The notes under the pieces are model-generated. The model had not been told where the DNA came from. It ran no database searches and was given only the letters and a program-made list of their open reading frames with translations. A DNA stretch of 64,000 nucleotides from Streptomyces sp. NBC_01142 (GTDB lineage Bacteria; Actinomycetota; Actinomycetes; Streptomycetales; Streptomycetaceae): assembly GCF_026341125.1 (NCBI RefSeq), contig NZ_JAPEOR010000002.1:3507566-3571565 (forward strand), written 5' to 3'. A program made the position numbers and the translations under genes. Positions 17,991 through 26,635 of the stretch are shown piece after piece (within the stretch, counting starts at the first letter, position 1; each line of letters begins with the position of its first letter).

Positions 17991-18035
17991 GGTGCCTCCC
18001 GAAGTGGTGAACATCTGCTGTCCGTTCTCATGGAC
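17991..18035 (-). repeat. 45-bp inverted repeat, right copy
   Basis: Reverse-complement partner of 17394-17438 with two mismatches. Read on the minus strand it encodes SMRTDSRCSPLREAP, preserving the peptide of the left copy, and it is preceded by related degenerate repeats. Confidence 0.85.
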
Positions 18036-18042
18036 ATAACCA

Positions 18043-18203
18043 GCCGCAGCACCATCACGGGTACCTGATCGGCGACTGGCAGGCCATGGAAGCCGACTGT
18101 CTCTGCCGCTGTCAGCTGCAGCACCATTACGGCATGAGCAGACAGCGGGTAGTGGCGACCGCCCGTGCTGTTTCTGCGGCTATCGGCCGCAGCCCCATCA
18201 CGG
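18043..18203 (-). repeat. three degenerate repeats, about 71-72 bp apart
   Basis: GCCGCAGCACCATCACGG at 18043, GCTGCAGCACCATTACGG at 18115 and GCCGCAGCCCCATCACGG at 18186 are related. On the minus strand the units read VMVLRL, VMVLQLTAAET and VMGLRPIAAET. Two of them contain a short hairpin, e.g. CTGCGGC-N5-GCCGCAG. The copy at 18043 is directly followed, on the minus strand, by the 45-bp repeat. Confidence 0.65.
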
Positions 18204-18334
18204 ACCCGTTGTCGTGGTACTCAGTCCGTCGTTTGACTTGGGGTCGGCGGTGGCGCCTTTTCAGCGTGGCGCGCGTGGACTCGCGGTCCTAGAGTTTCCT
18301 TGATCCACTCCCCAGGGCACTCAGAAAAACGAAT

Positions 18335-18368
18335 CAGGCCCGGTCTCCAATGAAGGAGACCGGGCCTG
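18335..18368 (-). terminator. rho-independent terminator of tRNA-Pro
   Basis: A perfect 14-bp stem (18335-18348 with 18355-18368) has a 6-base loop and is followed on the minus strand by ATTCGTTTTTC. It lies 17 bases beyond the tRNA 3' end. Confidence 0.9.
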
Positions 18369-18385
18369 ACCTGGTGTTTCAGCTG

Positions 18386-18459
18386 TCGGGGTGGCGGGAT
18401 TTGAACCCACGACCTCTTCGTCCCGAACGAAGCGCGCTGCCAAGCTGCGCTACACCCCG
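18386..18459 (-). tRNA. tRNA-Pro (anticodon CGG)
   Basis: The reverse complement folds as a 74-nt cloverleaf. The acceptor stem CGGGGTG pairs with CACCCCG and A is the discriminator base. The anticodon stem CTTCG/CGAAG encloses the loop TTCGGGA with anticodon CGG, and the T arm contains GGTTCAAATCC. CCA is not encoded. tRNA 3' ends are common integration sites in Streptomyces, and accessory DNA lies immediately beyond this one, which fits an island boundary here. Confidence 0.95.
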
Positions 18460-18546
18460 ATGTCACCGGCGTCGCGGCGACATCGATTACTTTAGCCCAC
18501 CCGCGCCGGGAGGCGAAATCCGGTTTTCGCGCCCCCTCGGCGGCCG

Positions 18547-19473
18547 TCAGTCGCGCGCGGTCAGCGTCAGGAGTGTTGCCTCCGGCGGGCAGGCGAACCG
18601 CACCGGTGTGTAGCGGCTCGTGCCGCAACCTGCCGAAACGTGCAGGTACGAGACGTTTCCTGCCATCTGGTGGGTGGAGAGGCCCTTGACCCGGTCCGTG
18701 TCCAGGTCGCAGTTGGTGACCAGCGCCCCGTAGAAGGGGATGCACAGCTGGCCGCCGTGCGTGTGGCCCGCCAGGATCAGGGGGTAGCCGTCGGCCGTGA
18801 AGGCGTCCAGTGTGCGCAGATACGGGGCGTGGACGACGGCCACTGACAGATCGGCGTCCGGTTCCGGGCCGCCCGCGACCTCCTCGTAGCGGTCCCGCTT
18901 GATGTGCGGGTCGTCGAGGCCGGTGAAGGCGAGCTCGTAGCCCTCCAGCTTCAGCCGGCCGCGGGTGTTGCTCAGGTCCACCCAGCCCGCCGAGTCGAAG
19001 GCGTCGCGCAGGTCCTCCCACGGGTTGTGGACCACGCCGACGGCCGGTGCGTTGCCGTTCAGGCCGTGGCGGCCCTGCGCCTTCTCCAACAGATAGCGGG
19101 CCGGGTTGCGGAGCGTGGGGCCGTAGTAGTCGTTGGAGCCGAAGACGTAGACGCCGGGGAAATCCATCAGCGGGCCGAGAGCGTCGAGGACCTCCGGCAC
19201 GCCGTCCGGGTCGGAGAGGTTGTCGCCGGTGTTGACCACGAAGTCCGGGCGCAGACCGGCCAGGGACTGCAGCCATGCCCGCTTCTTGCGCTGGCCGCTC
19301 ACCATGTGGATGTCGGAGACCTGGAGCACGCGCAGCGGCCGCATTCCGCGCGGCAGCACGGGAACGGTGATCCGTCGGAGCCGGAAGGAGCGGGCCTCGA
19401 TGCCGGCGGCGTAGGCGAGACCGGCGGCGCCGACTGCCGTGATTCCCAGGGGTACTTTGTAGCGTGCGCGCAT
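18547..19473 (-). CDS. metallophosphoesterase
   Basis: A 308-residue calcineurin-like phosphoesterase with an N-terminal hydrophobic segment (GITAVGAAGLAYAAGIEA), probably membrane-anchored and facing outward. Metal-site motifs run in order: VSDIHM, NTGDNL, GSNDYYG, and LILAGHTHGGQLCIPFYG. The layout matches the YkuE/YaeI-like group common in actinobacteria, some of which act on phospholipid or nucleotide derivatives. Start MRARYKVPLG at 19473 is the usual N-terminus and is preceded by GGAAGGG. The upstream membrane glycosyltransferase frame overlaps it by 175 bases. The tRNA-Pro gene follows downstream on the same strand. Confidence 0.9.
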   Translation of the reverse strand: MRARYKVPLGITAVGAAGLAYAAGIEARSFRLRRITVPVLPRGMRPLRVLQVSDIHMVSGQRKKRAWLQSLAGLRPDFVVNTGDNLSDPDGVPEVLDALGPLMDFPGVYVFGSNDYYGPTLRNPARYLLEKAQGRHGLNGNAPAVGVVHNPWEDLRDAFDSAGWVDLSNTRGRLKLEGYELAFTGLDDPHIKRDRYEEVAGGPEPDADLSVAVVHAPYLRTLDAFTADGYPLILAGHTHGGQLCIPFYGALVTNCDLDTDRVKGLSTHQMAGNVSYLHVSAGCGTSRYTPVRFACPPEATLLTLTARD

Positions 19474-20708
19474 GCGCCCATCGTTGCAGACCCTTCCGGG
19501 TGCGGGCCGGGGTGGGCGGATTCCTCCACCGCGATCTCCACCGCGCTCTCGCGCAGGGGAAGGGCGAGCAGCAGGCCGAGCGAGATCCAGACGTACGTAT
19601 TGCTGCCGAGGAAGCCGTCGATGCCCGTGGCGTCCCAGCTCCACAGCCAGACGACGCTGCTGCACAGTACGACGTAGATCGCGACGGCCCACGTCAGCAG
19701 CCGCCGTCGGCGCACGCTGCCCTCCCCGGAGCGGAGTCCCGCGTCGATGAGTACGGCGAGGGCCGGGAACAGCCAGACCAGGTGGTGCACCCAGGTGACC
19801 GGGCTGATGAGGCAGGCCGTGAGACCGGTCAGGGCGAAGCCCGCCCACTCGTCGCCGGCGGCGACCGCCCGGCGCACCCGCCATGCCCAGACGCACAGGA
19901 GCACGATCACGCCGAGCGCCCACACCGTACGGCTGGGGGCGGCGGGTTCCGTCAGGCGTGCCAGGACTCCCTGCCAGGACTGGTTGGAGACGTACGCGAG
20001 TGAGCCGACGCGGTCGGTGTCCCACATCGCCTCGGTCCAGTACACCCGGGACGCGTCGGGGGCCGTCCACAGGGCGAGCAGTGTGGCGCAGATCGCGACG
20101 GCCCCGGCCGTACCCGCTGCCCGCCAGCGCCGGGTGATCAGCAGATAGCCGATGAAGACGGCAGGCGTGAGCTTGATCGCGGCGGCGAGGCCGATGCCGA
20201 GGCCCGCGAACCGCTCGCGCCCCCGCCCCGTGGACAGCAGCCAGGCATCGGCGAGAACCAGCGCCAGCAGCAGCAGATTGACCTGCCCGAAGCTGATGGT
20301 GTCCCGGACCGGTTCCAGCAGGGCGAACAGACAGCCCGCGACGGCGAAGGTGAACCATCGGCTCCAGCCCTGCCGGCGGACGAAGGATGCGGCCGACCAG
20401 TACAGCGCAGCGGCCGCCGCCACTGCGTTCAGCAGCAGACTGATCGCGACGGCGCTCCGCCAGCCGACCAGCGTCATCGGCAGCATGGTCACGGCGGCGA
20501 ACGGCGGATAGGTGAAGCCGTAGTGCGTGCCCGGCACCAGATAGTCGTAGATACGGCCGCCGTGGACCCAGTGGTCGACGGTTCCGTAGTAGACGCCGAG
20601 ATCGAACCAGTCCCGGTGCAGCGGGACCGTCGCCAGGAAGAGTCCGACGGCTGCCGCCAGCCCCACCACGAGAAGCAGCCGTCCGCGGGTGCCCGTCGGC
20701 CATGTCAT
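19299..20708 (-). CDS. GT87-type membrane glycosyltransferase
   Basis: A protein of up to 469 residues with about ten transmembrane helices. It belongs to the polyprenol-phosphate-mannose-dependent glycosyltransferase 87 group (PimE-like). RDWFDLGVYYGTVDHWVHGG and YDYLVPGTHYGFTYPPFAA near the N-terminus form the conserved periplasmic loop with the catalytic aspartate region. ISPVTWVHHLVWLFPALAVL is a further family hallmark. The start ATG overlaps the previous gene's stop (ATGA). Odd: the last 58 codons overlap the metallophosphoesterase start in another frame and read as Cys/Ser/Pro-rich noise, suggesting a lost stop codon or a recent frameshift at the 3' end. Confidence 0.8.
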   Translation of the reverse strand: MTWPTGTRGRLLLVVGLAAAVGLFLATVPLHRDWFDLGVYYGTVDHWVHGGRIYDYLVPGTHYGFTYPPFAAVTMLPMTLVGWRSAVAISLLLNAVAAAAALYWSAASFVRRQGWSRWFTFAVAGCLFALLEPVRDTISFGQVNLLLLALVLADAWLLSTGRGRERFAGLGIGLAAAIKLTPAVFIGYLLITRRWRAAGTAGAVAICATLLALWTAPDASRVYWTEAMWDTDRVGSLAYVSNQSWQGVLARLTEPAAPSRTVWALGVIVLLCVWAWRVRRAVAAGDEWAGFALTGLTACLISPVTWVHHLVWLFPALAVLIDAGLRSGEGSVRRRRLLTWAVAIYVVLCSSVVWLWSWDATGIDGFLGSNTYVWISLGLLLALPLRESAVEIAVEESAHPGPHPEGSATMGACAHATKYPWESRQSAPPVSPTPPASRPAPSGSDGSPFPCCRAECGRCACSRSPTSTW

Positions 20709-22165
20709 GCCGTGCTCCCCACCGGGCCGGTCCCGGTACCAGTACCAGTCCCTGTCCCGGCGCCTGCCCCGGTGCGTCCCGCGATGCGGTGCGTGCACCA
20801 CAGCGTCAGCACCGCGAGTGCCCCGCCGCAGGTGGCCAGCGCCAGCTGCGCCCTGTCCGGTGCGAATCCACTGGGCAGTACGGCCAGGGCCAGTACCGCG
20901 CTCGCTACGGCGACCGCGCGGCGTACCGAGGTGCCCGGCCCGGCGGCGGCTATCAGGAACAGCCCCCACAGCACGTACCAGGGCCGGATCGCGGGTCCGA
21001 GCACAGCCACTGCCGTCAGGCTCAGCCCGAGTGCGTAGACCGGGCGCAGCAGATGGTGGCGCCGCCAGGCGATCAGTACGGCGAGTGCGGTGGCGGCCAG
21101 CCCCGCCAAGTGCCAGGCAGGGGTGGCGAATGGGGCGAGACCGCTGTCGGCGCTCTCCAGCAGGGCGCCGGTCAACCGGCCCAGCGAGGAGGTGAGTGAC
21201 CAGTTCTGGGGTGAGACGGGGGTGTTCAGTGCGGCTATCCACCCGTATCCCGTGCCTGCCAGGGCGGTTGTCGCCGCGGTGGTGGCGGCGCAGACTCCGA
21301 GCACGGCCAGCGCCGCCTTCAGCCGCCCCGCCCGGCCGCCGAGCTGCCGGCCCCAGAGCAGGGCGACGGCCAGCAGTCCCAGCACGGCGGGCGCCTTCAC
21401 CAGGGTGGCGAGGGTGATCAGTACGGCAGCCGTCACCGGCCACCGGCCCAGCGCGGCCACCAGCCCAGCACCCAGCAGGCCGAGCATGATCGCGTCATTG
21501 TGGGCCCCGCCGACGAGATGCAGCAGCACCAGCGGGTTGAGCGCCCCGAGCCAGAGCGCTGCGGCCGGATCCGCGCCGCAGCGCCGGGCCAGCGCGGGCA
21601 GACAGAGGACCATCACGGCGACCCCGAGCAGCGCGACGAGCCGCATGCCGAGCACTCCCGCGGACACCTCGGTACGGGAGAAGCCGGTTATGGCGGTCGC
21701 GCAGGCGAGGAAGACCGGGCCGTACGGAGTCGGGGTGTGCTGCCAGAGCGGCGCCACCTCTGCGGTGAGCGGTCCGCCGAGCCGGGAGGGGCCGTACGCA
21801 TACACATCGATCTGCGCGTCGACCATCGCGCCCTGGGCGAGATAGCTGTACACATCCCGGCTGAACAGCGGCGGCGCCAGCAGCAGCGGCGCCGCCCACA
21901 GCCCGAGCGTGAGCAGCAGGGTACGGCGGTCCGGTGGCTCGGGACCGCGCACCGCCCGCCCCAGCAACGCCCAGGCCGCGACCAGGAGTACGAGTCCGAA
22001 GTACGCGCCGACCAGGCCGAGCGCAGCCCGGCCGGACTCCGGGGCGAGGGCCTCCCGGACGGGCAGTGCACCCGCGGTCACGCCACCCGCGGCGAGCGCT
22101 GCCGAACCCAGCAGCCCCAGCAGTTGGCAGCGGCGGGTGTCGAGGGGGAGGGGAACGGCCGGCAT
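20705..22165 (-). CDS. MptB-like polyprenol-phosphomannose alpha-1,6-mannosyltransferase
   Basis: A 486-residue multi-pass membrane protein (about 12 helices). The conserved loop FSRDVYSYLAQGAMVDAQID and YAYGPSRLGG, then WQHTPTPYGPVFL, are hallmarks of the actinobacterial MptA/MptB family, which extends mannan chains on the outer membrane face using polyprenol-phosphomannose. ALNPLVLLHLVGGAHNDAIM is a further family block. It is coupled by an ATGA overlap to the GT87 gene, so the two likely act in the same envelope glycan pathway. The C-terminus ends in Gly-Thr repeats encoded by short tandem repeats at about 20716-20770. Confidence 0.85.
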   Translation of the reverse strand: MPAVPLPLDTRRCQLLGLLGSAALAAGGVTAGALPVREALAPESGRAALGLVGAYFGLVLLVAAWALLGRAVRGPEPPDRRTLLLTLGLWAAPLLLAPPLFSRDVYSYLAQGAMVDAQIDVYAYGPSRLGGPLTAEVAPLWQHTPTPYGPVFLACATAITGFSRTEVSAGVLGMRLVALLGVAVMVLCLPALARRCGADPAAALWLGALNPLVLLHLVGGAHNDAIMLGLLGAGLVAALGRWPVTAAVLITLATLVKAPAVLGLLAVALLWGRQLGGRAGRLKAALAVLGVCAATTAATTALAGTGYGWIAALNTPVSPQNWSLTSSLGRLTGALLESADSGLAPFATPAWHLAGLAATALAVLIAWRRHHLLRPVYALGLSLTAVAVLGPAIRPWYVLWGLFLIAAAGPGTSVRRAVAVASAVLALAVLPSGFAPDRAQLALATCGGALAVLTLWCTHRIAGRTGAGAGTGTGTGTGTGPVGSTA

Positions 22166-22950
22166 CTGAGCAGACTGTCAACGGGCGGTGTCGGCGAGGC
22201 GACGCAGGCACCGCCGTCGAGCGGCCGCCGTATGTCGGCCGTCTTACGGCAGGCAGGGGAACCGCGTTCCGGCCTGCGCAAGCCACACGAGTCGAGACTC
22301 GGGACGCGGGCGAACCTGCCGCCGGATGCGGGCGAACCCGGCGCTCTGGTCGGCGAACTACTGAGCCATCGCCCCGCTGACCGTTGACCGTGGGCGGGGT
22401 GCCGCAGATCGTATGCTCAGCCGTGCTCCCGTCATCAGCCGCCGCCCGCGGTGCGACTACCGGACGGTGGGCACCCGGCTGCCCACGGGGGACCTGCTCC
22501 ATCACGGCAGCCCAGTGATCGGCGGTGGCGCGACGGCGCTCTGTCAGCAGGGGCGGCGCATCGTCCCGGCGACCGTCGGCGCCCTCCCTCTGCGGTACAC
22601 GCTGCGGCGCGGGCCGGTATCGAGCAGGGCATCACACCCCTTCCGCTTCCTGTTGCGCCGCCACGCCGAGCGGATGTTGCCCACGAAGAGCGTGCGCTGA
22701 TCGGCCATCACACCGGGACGCTGCGCGATGTCGCGGCGATACGCTCTTGTCGGTCGACACCTGTCCGGCCGTCGTCGTTGACGTGCGAGATCCGGCAACA
22801 GATCGCTGCCGGGTCCCCGGTCCCGTCGGTGCGGCTGCGCTTGCCTCGCTGGGCGCCGGTCATCCGGCCGGCTTGCGGAGACGTTCCGAGTCGCTGCTGA
22901 CCTGCGAAAACTCGTTTGCCGGGTCCATGGAACAAGGCTATGAAGGAACT
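22166..22950. other. 785-bp stretch without a convincing gene
   Basis: It separates the mannosyltransferase start from the YqeY gene. Several frames are open on the plus strand, including one in phase with YqeY, but none shows a ribosome site or family sequence. Its first part must hold the promoter of the mannosyltransferase operon; I could not single out elements. Confidence 0.4.
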
Positions 22951-23415
22951 ATGACAACGCTCAAGTCCAAGCTGCAGGAAGACCTCACGGCCGCCATCAG
23001 AGCGCGCGACGAGCTGCGCTCGTCCACGCTCCGGCTCACCCTCACCGCGATCACCAAGGAGGAGGTCGGCGGCAAGACGGCGCGCGAGCTCTCCGACGAC
23101 GAGGTGCAGAAGGTGATCGCCAAGGAGGCGAAGAAGCGCCGTGAGGCGGCCGAGGCATTCGCGCAGGGCGGTCGGACCGAGTCGGCCGAGCGGGAGAAGG
23201 CCGAGGGCGAGCTGCTCGACGCGTATCTGCCGAAGCAGCTCTCCGACGACGAGCTGAACGCCATCGTCGCGCAGGCCGTCGCAGAGGCGAAGGCCGCCGG
23301 CGCCGAGGGCCCGCGTGCGATGGGTGCCGTCATGAAGATCGTGAACCCGAAGGTGGCGGGCCGCGCCGAGGGCGGCAGGGTCGCCTCCGCGGTGAAGCAG
23401 CTCCTCGCGGGCTGA
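22951..23415 (+). CDS. GatB/YqeY domain protein
   Basis: A 154-residue cytosolic protein of the YqeY family, related to the tail domain of the GatB amidotransferase subunit that contacts tRNA. The sequence starts MTTLKSKLQEDLTAAIRARD and shows the hallmark LRLTLTAITKEEV, EKAEGELLDAYLPKQLSDDE and GPRAMGAVMKIVNPKVAGRA blocks. Full family length. AAGGA precedes the ATG. The precise role is unsettled in the family. It converges on the penicillin-binding protein gene, with a strong terminator between. Confidence 0.9.
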   Translation: MTTLKSKLQEDLTAAIRARDELRSSTLRLTLTAITKEEVGGKTARELSDDEVQKVIAKEAKKRREAAEAFAQGGRTESAEREKAEGELLDAYLPKQLSDDELNAIVAQAVAEAKAAGAEGPRAMGAVMKIVNPKVAGRAEGGRVASAVKQLLAG

Positions 23416-23453
23416 GCGCGTACGAAGACGCGGGAGAGCGCGCACGGAGTGAA

Positions 23454-23488
23454 TGAGGGGGACCCGGCCACCGGCCGGGTCCCCCTCA
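23454..23488. terminator. bidirectional terminator
   Basis: A 16-bp perfect stem (23454-23469 with 23473-23488) and 3-base loop lie between the converging yqeY and PBP genes. CTTTG follows on the plus strand. Confidence 0.85.
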
Positions 23489-23570
23489 CTTTGCCTGCGG
23501 CCGAGCTTGCCGGCCGTCGTTACGGCCCTTGCCGTTGCCCTGCTCGACGGCCCTGCTCGACGGCCGAGCG

Positions 23571-25847
23571 TTACGGCCCGTCGCCGCCGTCGCCGTTCCC
23601 GCCGCCGTTGCCCTGACCGCGGTTCGTCCCGCCGCCGATCAGGTCCGGCGGAATGGAGATGCCGGGGAAGGGCTCCTGACCACCGGCGCCGCCGATGTCA
23701 CGGGGCTTGTCGTCGTGCCGGTCCCTGTCCCGGCCCCTGCCCCTGTCCTCGTCGTCCTCGCCCTCCGGCTCGGTGTTTCCACGGGGTACGGAGACGGGGT
23801 TGAAGGACGGGGTCTCCGCGGCGTCCAGCGCCCCGGTCATCGCGATCTTCCAGATGGGACCGGGCAGGCAGCCGCCGCAGACCTTGTCGTAGTACTGGCC
23901 GCCGATGGTGACCCGGTACATCGACGACTTCTCGCCGATGTCGTCACCCACCCACACCGCCGTGGAGAGATTCGGGGTGTAGCCGACGAACCAGGCGTCC
24001 TTGCGGTCGTTGGTGGTACCGGTCTTGCCCGCGTTGTCGCGGTCGCTGAGACCGGCCTGGGTACCGGTGCCGTCCTCGACGACGCCCTTGAGCATCTGGT
24101 TGATGGAGTCCGCGGTGCCCTGGCTCATCGCCTGCGAGCACGAGGACCCCGACACCTTGAGGCGCTTGCCCTCCGCGTTGGTGATGGACTCTATGGCGAC
24201 CGGCGTGCAGTACGTACCGCGGTTGGCGAACGTGGCGTACGCGGCGGCCATCGAGAGCGGCGTGCTCTCCTCACCGCCGAGCGTGATCGACGGGTTCTCG
24301 CCGAGCTTCTTGCCGTCGCCCCGCTCGTAGCCCATCTTCTTCGCCATCTCGACCGTCTCGCACAGCCCGGTCTTCTGCTCCAGCAGCGCGAAGTAGGTGT
24401 TGATGGACTTGCCGAGCGCGCTCGTCATGTCCCAGGAGCCGGTCTCCGACGCCACCTCGTTCTGCAGGTCCCAGTTGCCGCTTCCGGCAGTGCCGCCCGA
24501 ACAGTTGGTGAAGGAGTTCATCGGCACCGAGAGCTTCCACCCGCTGGAGAATGCCTGGGCCGGGCTGATGCCCTTCTCCAGTGCTGCCGCGGCCGTGATC
24601 GGCTTGAAGGTCGAACCGACCTGGAAGCCGTAGGTGGTGCCGCCCATCCTGTTGTCGACGGCGAGGTTGAGCACCGACTCGTTCTGACTCTGGTCCAGGC
24701 CGTACGGGCGGGACTGGCCCATCGACAGAATCTTGCCGCTGCCGGGCTGGACCTGAACCACCGACGCCGCGACCTTGTCGTCCTTGTTGACCTTCGAGGT
24801 GGCGGCCTCGTTGGCGGCCTCCTGTGCTCGCGGATCGAGGGTGGTCCTGATGGTCAGGCCGCCCAGGTTCCACAGCTTCTGCCGCTCCTCCTCCGTCTTC
24901 CCGTAGACGGGGTCGGCGAGGATGACCTTGCGTACGTAGTCGCAGAAGTAGCCCGCGCCGTCGACCGCCGTGATGCAGCCGTTCTTCGGCCGGCTGACCT
25001 TGAGCTTGATCGGGGCCGCCTTCGCCCGGTCCGCCTCGGCCTGCGAGATTTCGTGGACCTCGGCCATGCGCTGCAGCACGGTGTTGCGACGCTTGGTCGC
25101 CTCCTGCATGTCATTGACCGGGTCGTAGCGGCTCGGCGACTGGACGACACCCGCGAGCAGCGCCGCCTCCTCGAGCTTCAGGTCCTTGGCCGACTTGGAG
25201 AAGTAGCGCTTGGACGCCGCCTCGATGCCGTACGCCTGCTGCCCGAAGAAGGTGATGTTGAGGTAGTTCTCGAGGATCTTCTTCTTCCCCAGCTCCTCCT
25301 CGACCTGGATCGCGTACTTGAGCTCGCGGATCTTACGGCCGATGGTCTGCTGGGTGGCGTGGGCGACCTTGTCCGGGTCGTCGCCGGCCTCTTCCACGAA
25401 GACGTTCTTCACATACTGCTGGGTGAGGGTGGAAGCACCCTGGGACACGCCGCCCGACTGGGCGTTGCGGTTGAGGGCGCGCAGCACACCCTTGAGGTCG
25501 ATCGCCCCGTGCTCGTAGAAGCGCGAATCCTCGATCGCGACGATCGCCTTCTGCATGTACGGGGAGATGTCCGTGAGCGGTACCACCGTGCGGTCACGGG
25601 AGTAGACCGTGGCGATCGGCCCGCCCTTCGCGTCCAGGATGGTGGTGCGCTGACTCAGCGGCGGCGTCTTGAGATTGGAGGGGATCTCGTCGAATCCCTC
25701 GATCGTTCCCTTGGCCGCGAGTCCCAGGGCTCCGGCGGCGGGCAGGGCGATGCCTGCCAGCACGGCTCCCGAGAGAACGCTGACACCGAGGAACTTGGCG
25801 GCCTGCTGGGTCCCGGTCAGACCTCCGCCCGAGCGCTTCTTTGGCAT
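23571..25847 (-). CDS. bifunctional class A penicillin-binding protein
   Basis: A 758-residue cell-wall synthase that polymerises lipid II and cross-links peptidoglycan. A short cytoplasmic start (MPKKRSGGG) precedes one membrane anchor (FLGVSVLSGAVLAGIALPAA). The GT51 glycosyltransferase domain shows AIVAIEDSRFYEHGAID with the catalytic glutamate, and GASTLTQQYVKN. The transpeptidase domain shows GSTFKPI (SxxK), SINTYF (SxN) and AGKTGTTND (KTG). The tail is Gly/Asp/Arg-rich and probably disordered. It is divergent from wblA, an arrangement conserved in Streptomyces (SCO3580/SCO3579, from memory). Confidence 0.95.
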   Translation of the reverse strand: MPKKRSGGGLTGTQQAAKFLGVSVLSGAVLAGIALPAAGALGLAAKGTIEGFDEIPSNLKTPPLSQRTTILDAKGGPIATVYSRDRTVVPLTDISPYMQKAIVAIEDSRFYEHGAIDLKGVLRALNRNAQSGGVSQGASTLTQQYVKNVFVEEAGDDPDKVAHATQQTIGRKIRELKYAIQVEEELGKKKILENYLNITFFGQQAYGIEAASKRYFSKSAKDLKLEEAALLAGVVQSPSRYDPVNDMQEATKRRNTVLQRMAEVHEISQAEADRAKAAPIKLKVSRPKNGCITAVDGAGYFCDYVRKVILADPVYGKTEEERQKLWNLGGLTIRTTLDPRAQEAANEAATSKVNKDDKVAASVVQVQPGSGKILSMGQSRPYGLDQSQNESVLNLAVDNRMGGTTYGFQVGSTFKPITAAAALEKGISPAQAFSSGWKLSVPMNSFTNCSGGTAGSGNWDLQNEVASETGSWDMTSALGKSINTYFALLEQKTGLCETVEMAKKMGYERGDGKKLGENPSITLGGEESTPLSMAAAYATFANRGTYCTPVAIESITNAEGKRLKVSGSSCSQAMSQGTADSINQMLKGVVEDGTGTQAGLSDRDNAGKTGTTNDRKDAWFVGYTPNLSTAVWVGDDIGEKSSMYRVTIGGQYYDKVCGGCLPGPIWKIAMTGALDAAETPSFNPVSVPRGNTEPEGEDDEDRGRGRDRDRHDDKPRDIGGAGGQEPFPGISIPPDLIGGGTNRGQGNGGGNGDGGDGP

Positions 25848-26242
25848 GGGGGCAGCCTACGTTCTCATTCGCCGGACACGCGTATAGGCCTTGGCCTAAG
25901 CTGCTCACAACTGTCACAGCAGTGCTGTTTTGTACCAAGCACGCGACATGACCTCCGCTGCCCCCGAATCCGGCGGACCCATGTCCGAATCCGCCTCATC
26001 CGTCATCAGACGTCCTTTGTGACTCTACTGAACCGTCCCGGATTGCCGGAATAGTCTTGTATGCCCTCAGGTCACTCCCCTGGGTGATCTGCCGCGTACG
26101 CATAGTCCGTTCGGGCCATTCAAGAGTGGGCCCCACGGGGGTGTTGCGCTGCACCCACCTTCCGTAACGTCCTCAACTGGTAGCGGTGAATATGCCGCTG
26201 CCGCCGTGGGGGAGCCTCGATTCGGGAGAGGACGGCGCCGGC
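25848..26242. promoter_or_regulatory. divergent regulatory region between PBP gene and wblA
   Basis: This 395-bp gap carries the promoters for both genes. Its composition is less GC-rich than the surroundings. Visible repeats include an AACTGTCACAGCAGTGCTGT stretch at about 25909-25930 with half-site symmetry. wblA in S. coelicolor is known to have a long leader and several regulators; I cannot assign binding sites here. Confidence 0.45.
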
Positions 26243-26587
26243 ATGGGCTGGGTAACCGACTGGAGTGCGCAGGCAGCCTGCCGCACTACCGATCCGGATG
26301 AACTGTTCGTACAAGGAGCAGCGCAGAACAGGGCCAAGGCGGTGTGCACCGGATGCCCGGTGCGGACCGAGTGCCTGGCCGATGCGCTCGACAACCGCGT
26401 CGAGTTCGGCGTGTGGGGGGGAATGACCGAACGGGAGCGGCGCGCACTGTTGCGCAGGCGCCCCACGGTCACCTCCTGGCGCAGACTGCTCGAGACCGCG
26501 CGTACGGAGTACGAGCGCAGCGCGGGCATCCTGCCCGTGGGCCTCGACGACGACGAGACGTACGAGACGTACGCAGCGGTGGGGTAG
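26243..26587 (+). CDS. wblA: WhiB-family iron-sulfur regulator WblA
   Basis: A 114-residue WhiB-like protein. Four cysteines bind a 4Fe-4S cluster: one in AACRTTDPD and three in VCTGCPVRTEC. The GVWGG turn and the basic TERERRALLRRRP region follow, and the tail is acidic. Sequence and neighbours (class A PBP upstream, paired ArsA-like ATPases downstream) identify it as WblA, which in Streptomyces is known to promote sporulation and repress antibiotic production through partnership with sigma factors. I chose ATG 26243 (MGWVTDWSAQ), the usual start; the frame is open to 26186. Confidence 0.92.
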   Translation: MGWVTDWSAQAACRTTDPDELFVQGAAQNRAKAVCTGCPVRTECLADALDNRVEFGVWGGMTERERRALLRRRPTVTSWRRLLETARTEYERSAGILPVGLDDDETYETYAAVG

Positions 26588-26635
26588 CCACCCCGTAGGC
26601 AGCGGTGGGGCGGACGACCGTCACCTGCTGCGGCT

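Noticed and set aside
17394..18035. insertion sequence
   Set aside because: The inverted repeats flank no transposase and no target duplication is seen; the 131-residue protein is not transposase-like.
23529..26054. 841-codon plus-strand frame
   Set aside because: It is antisense to the penicillin-binding protein gene, a usual effect of third-position GC bias.
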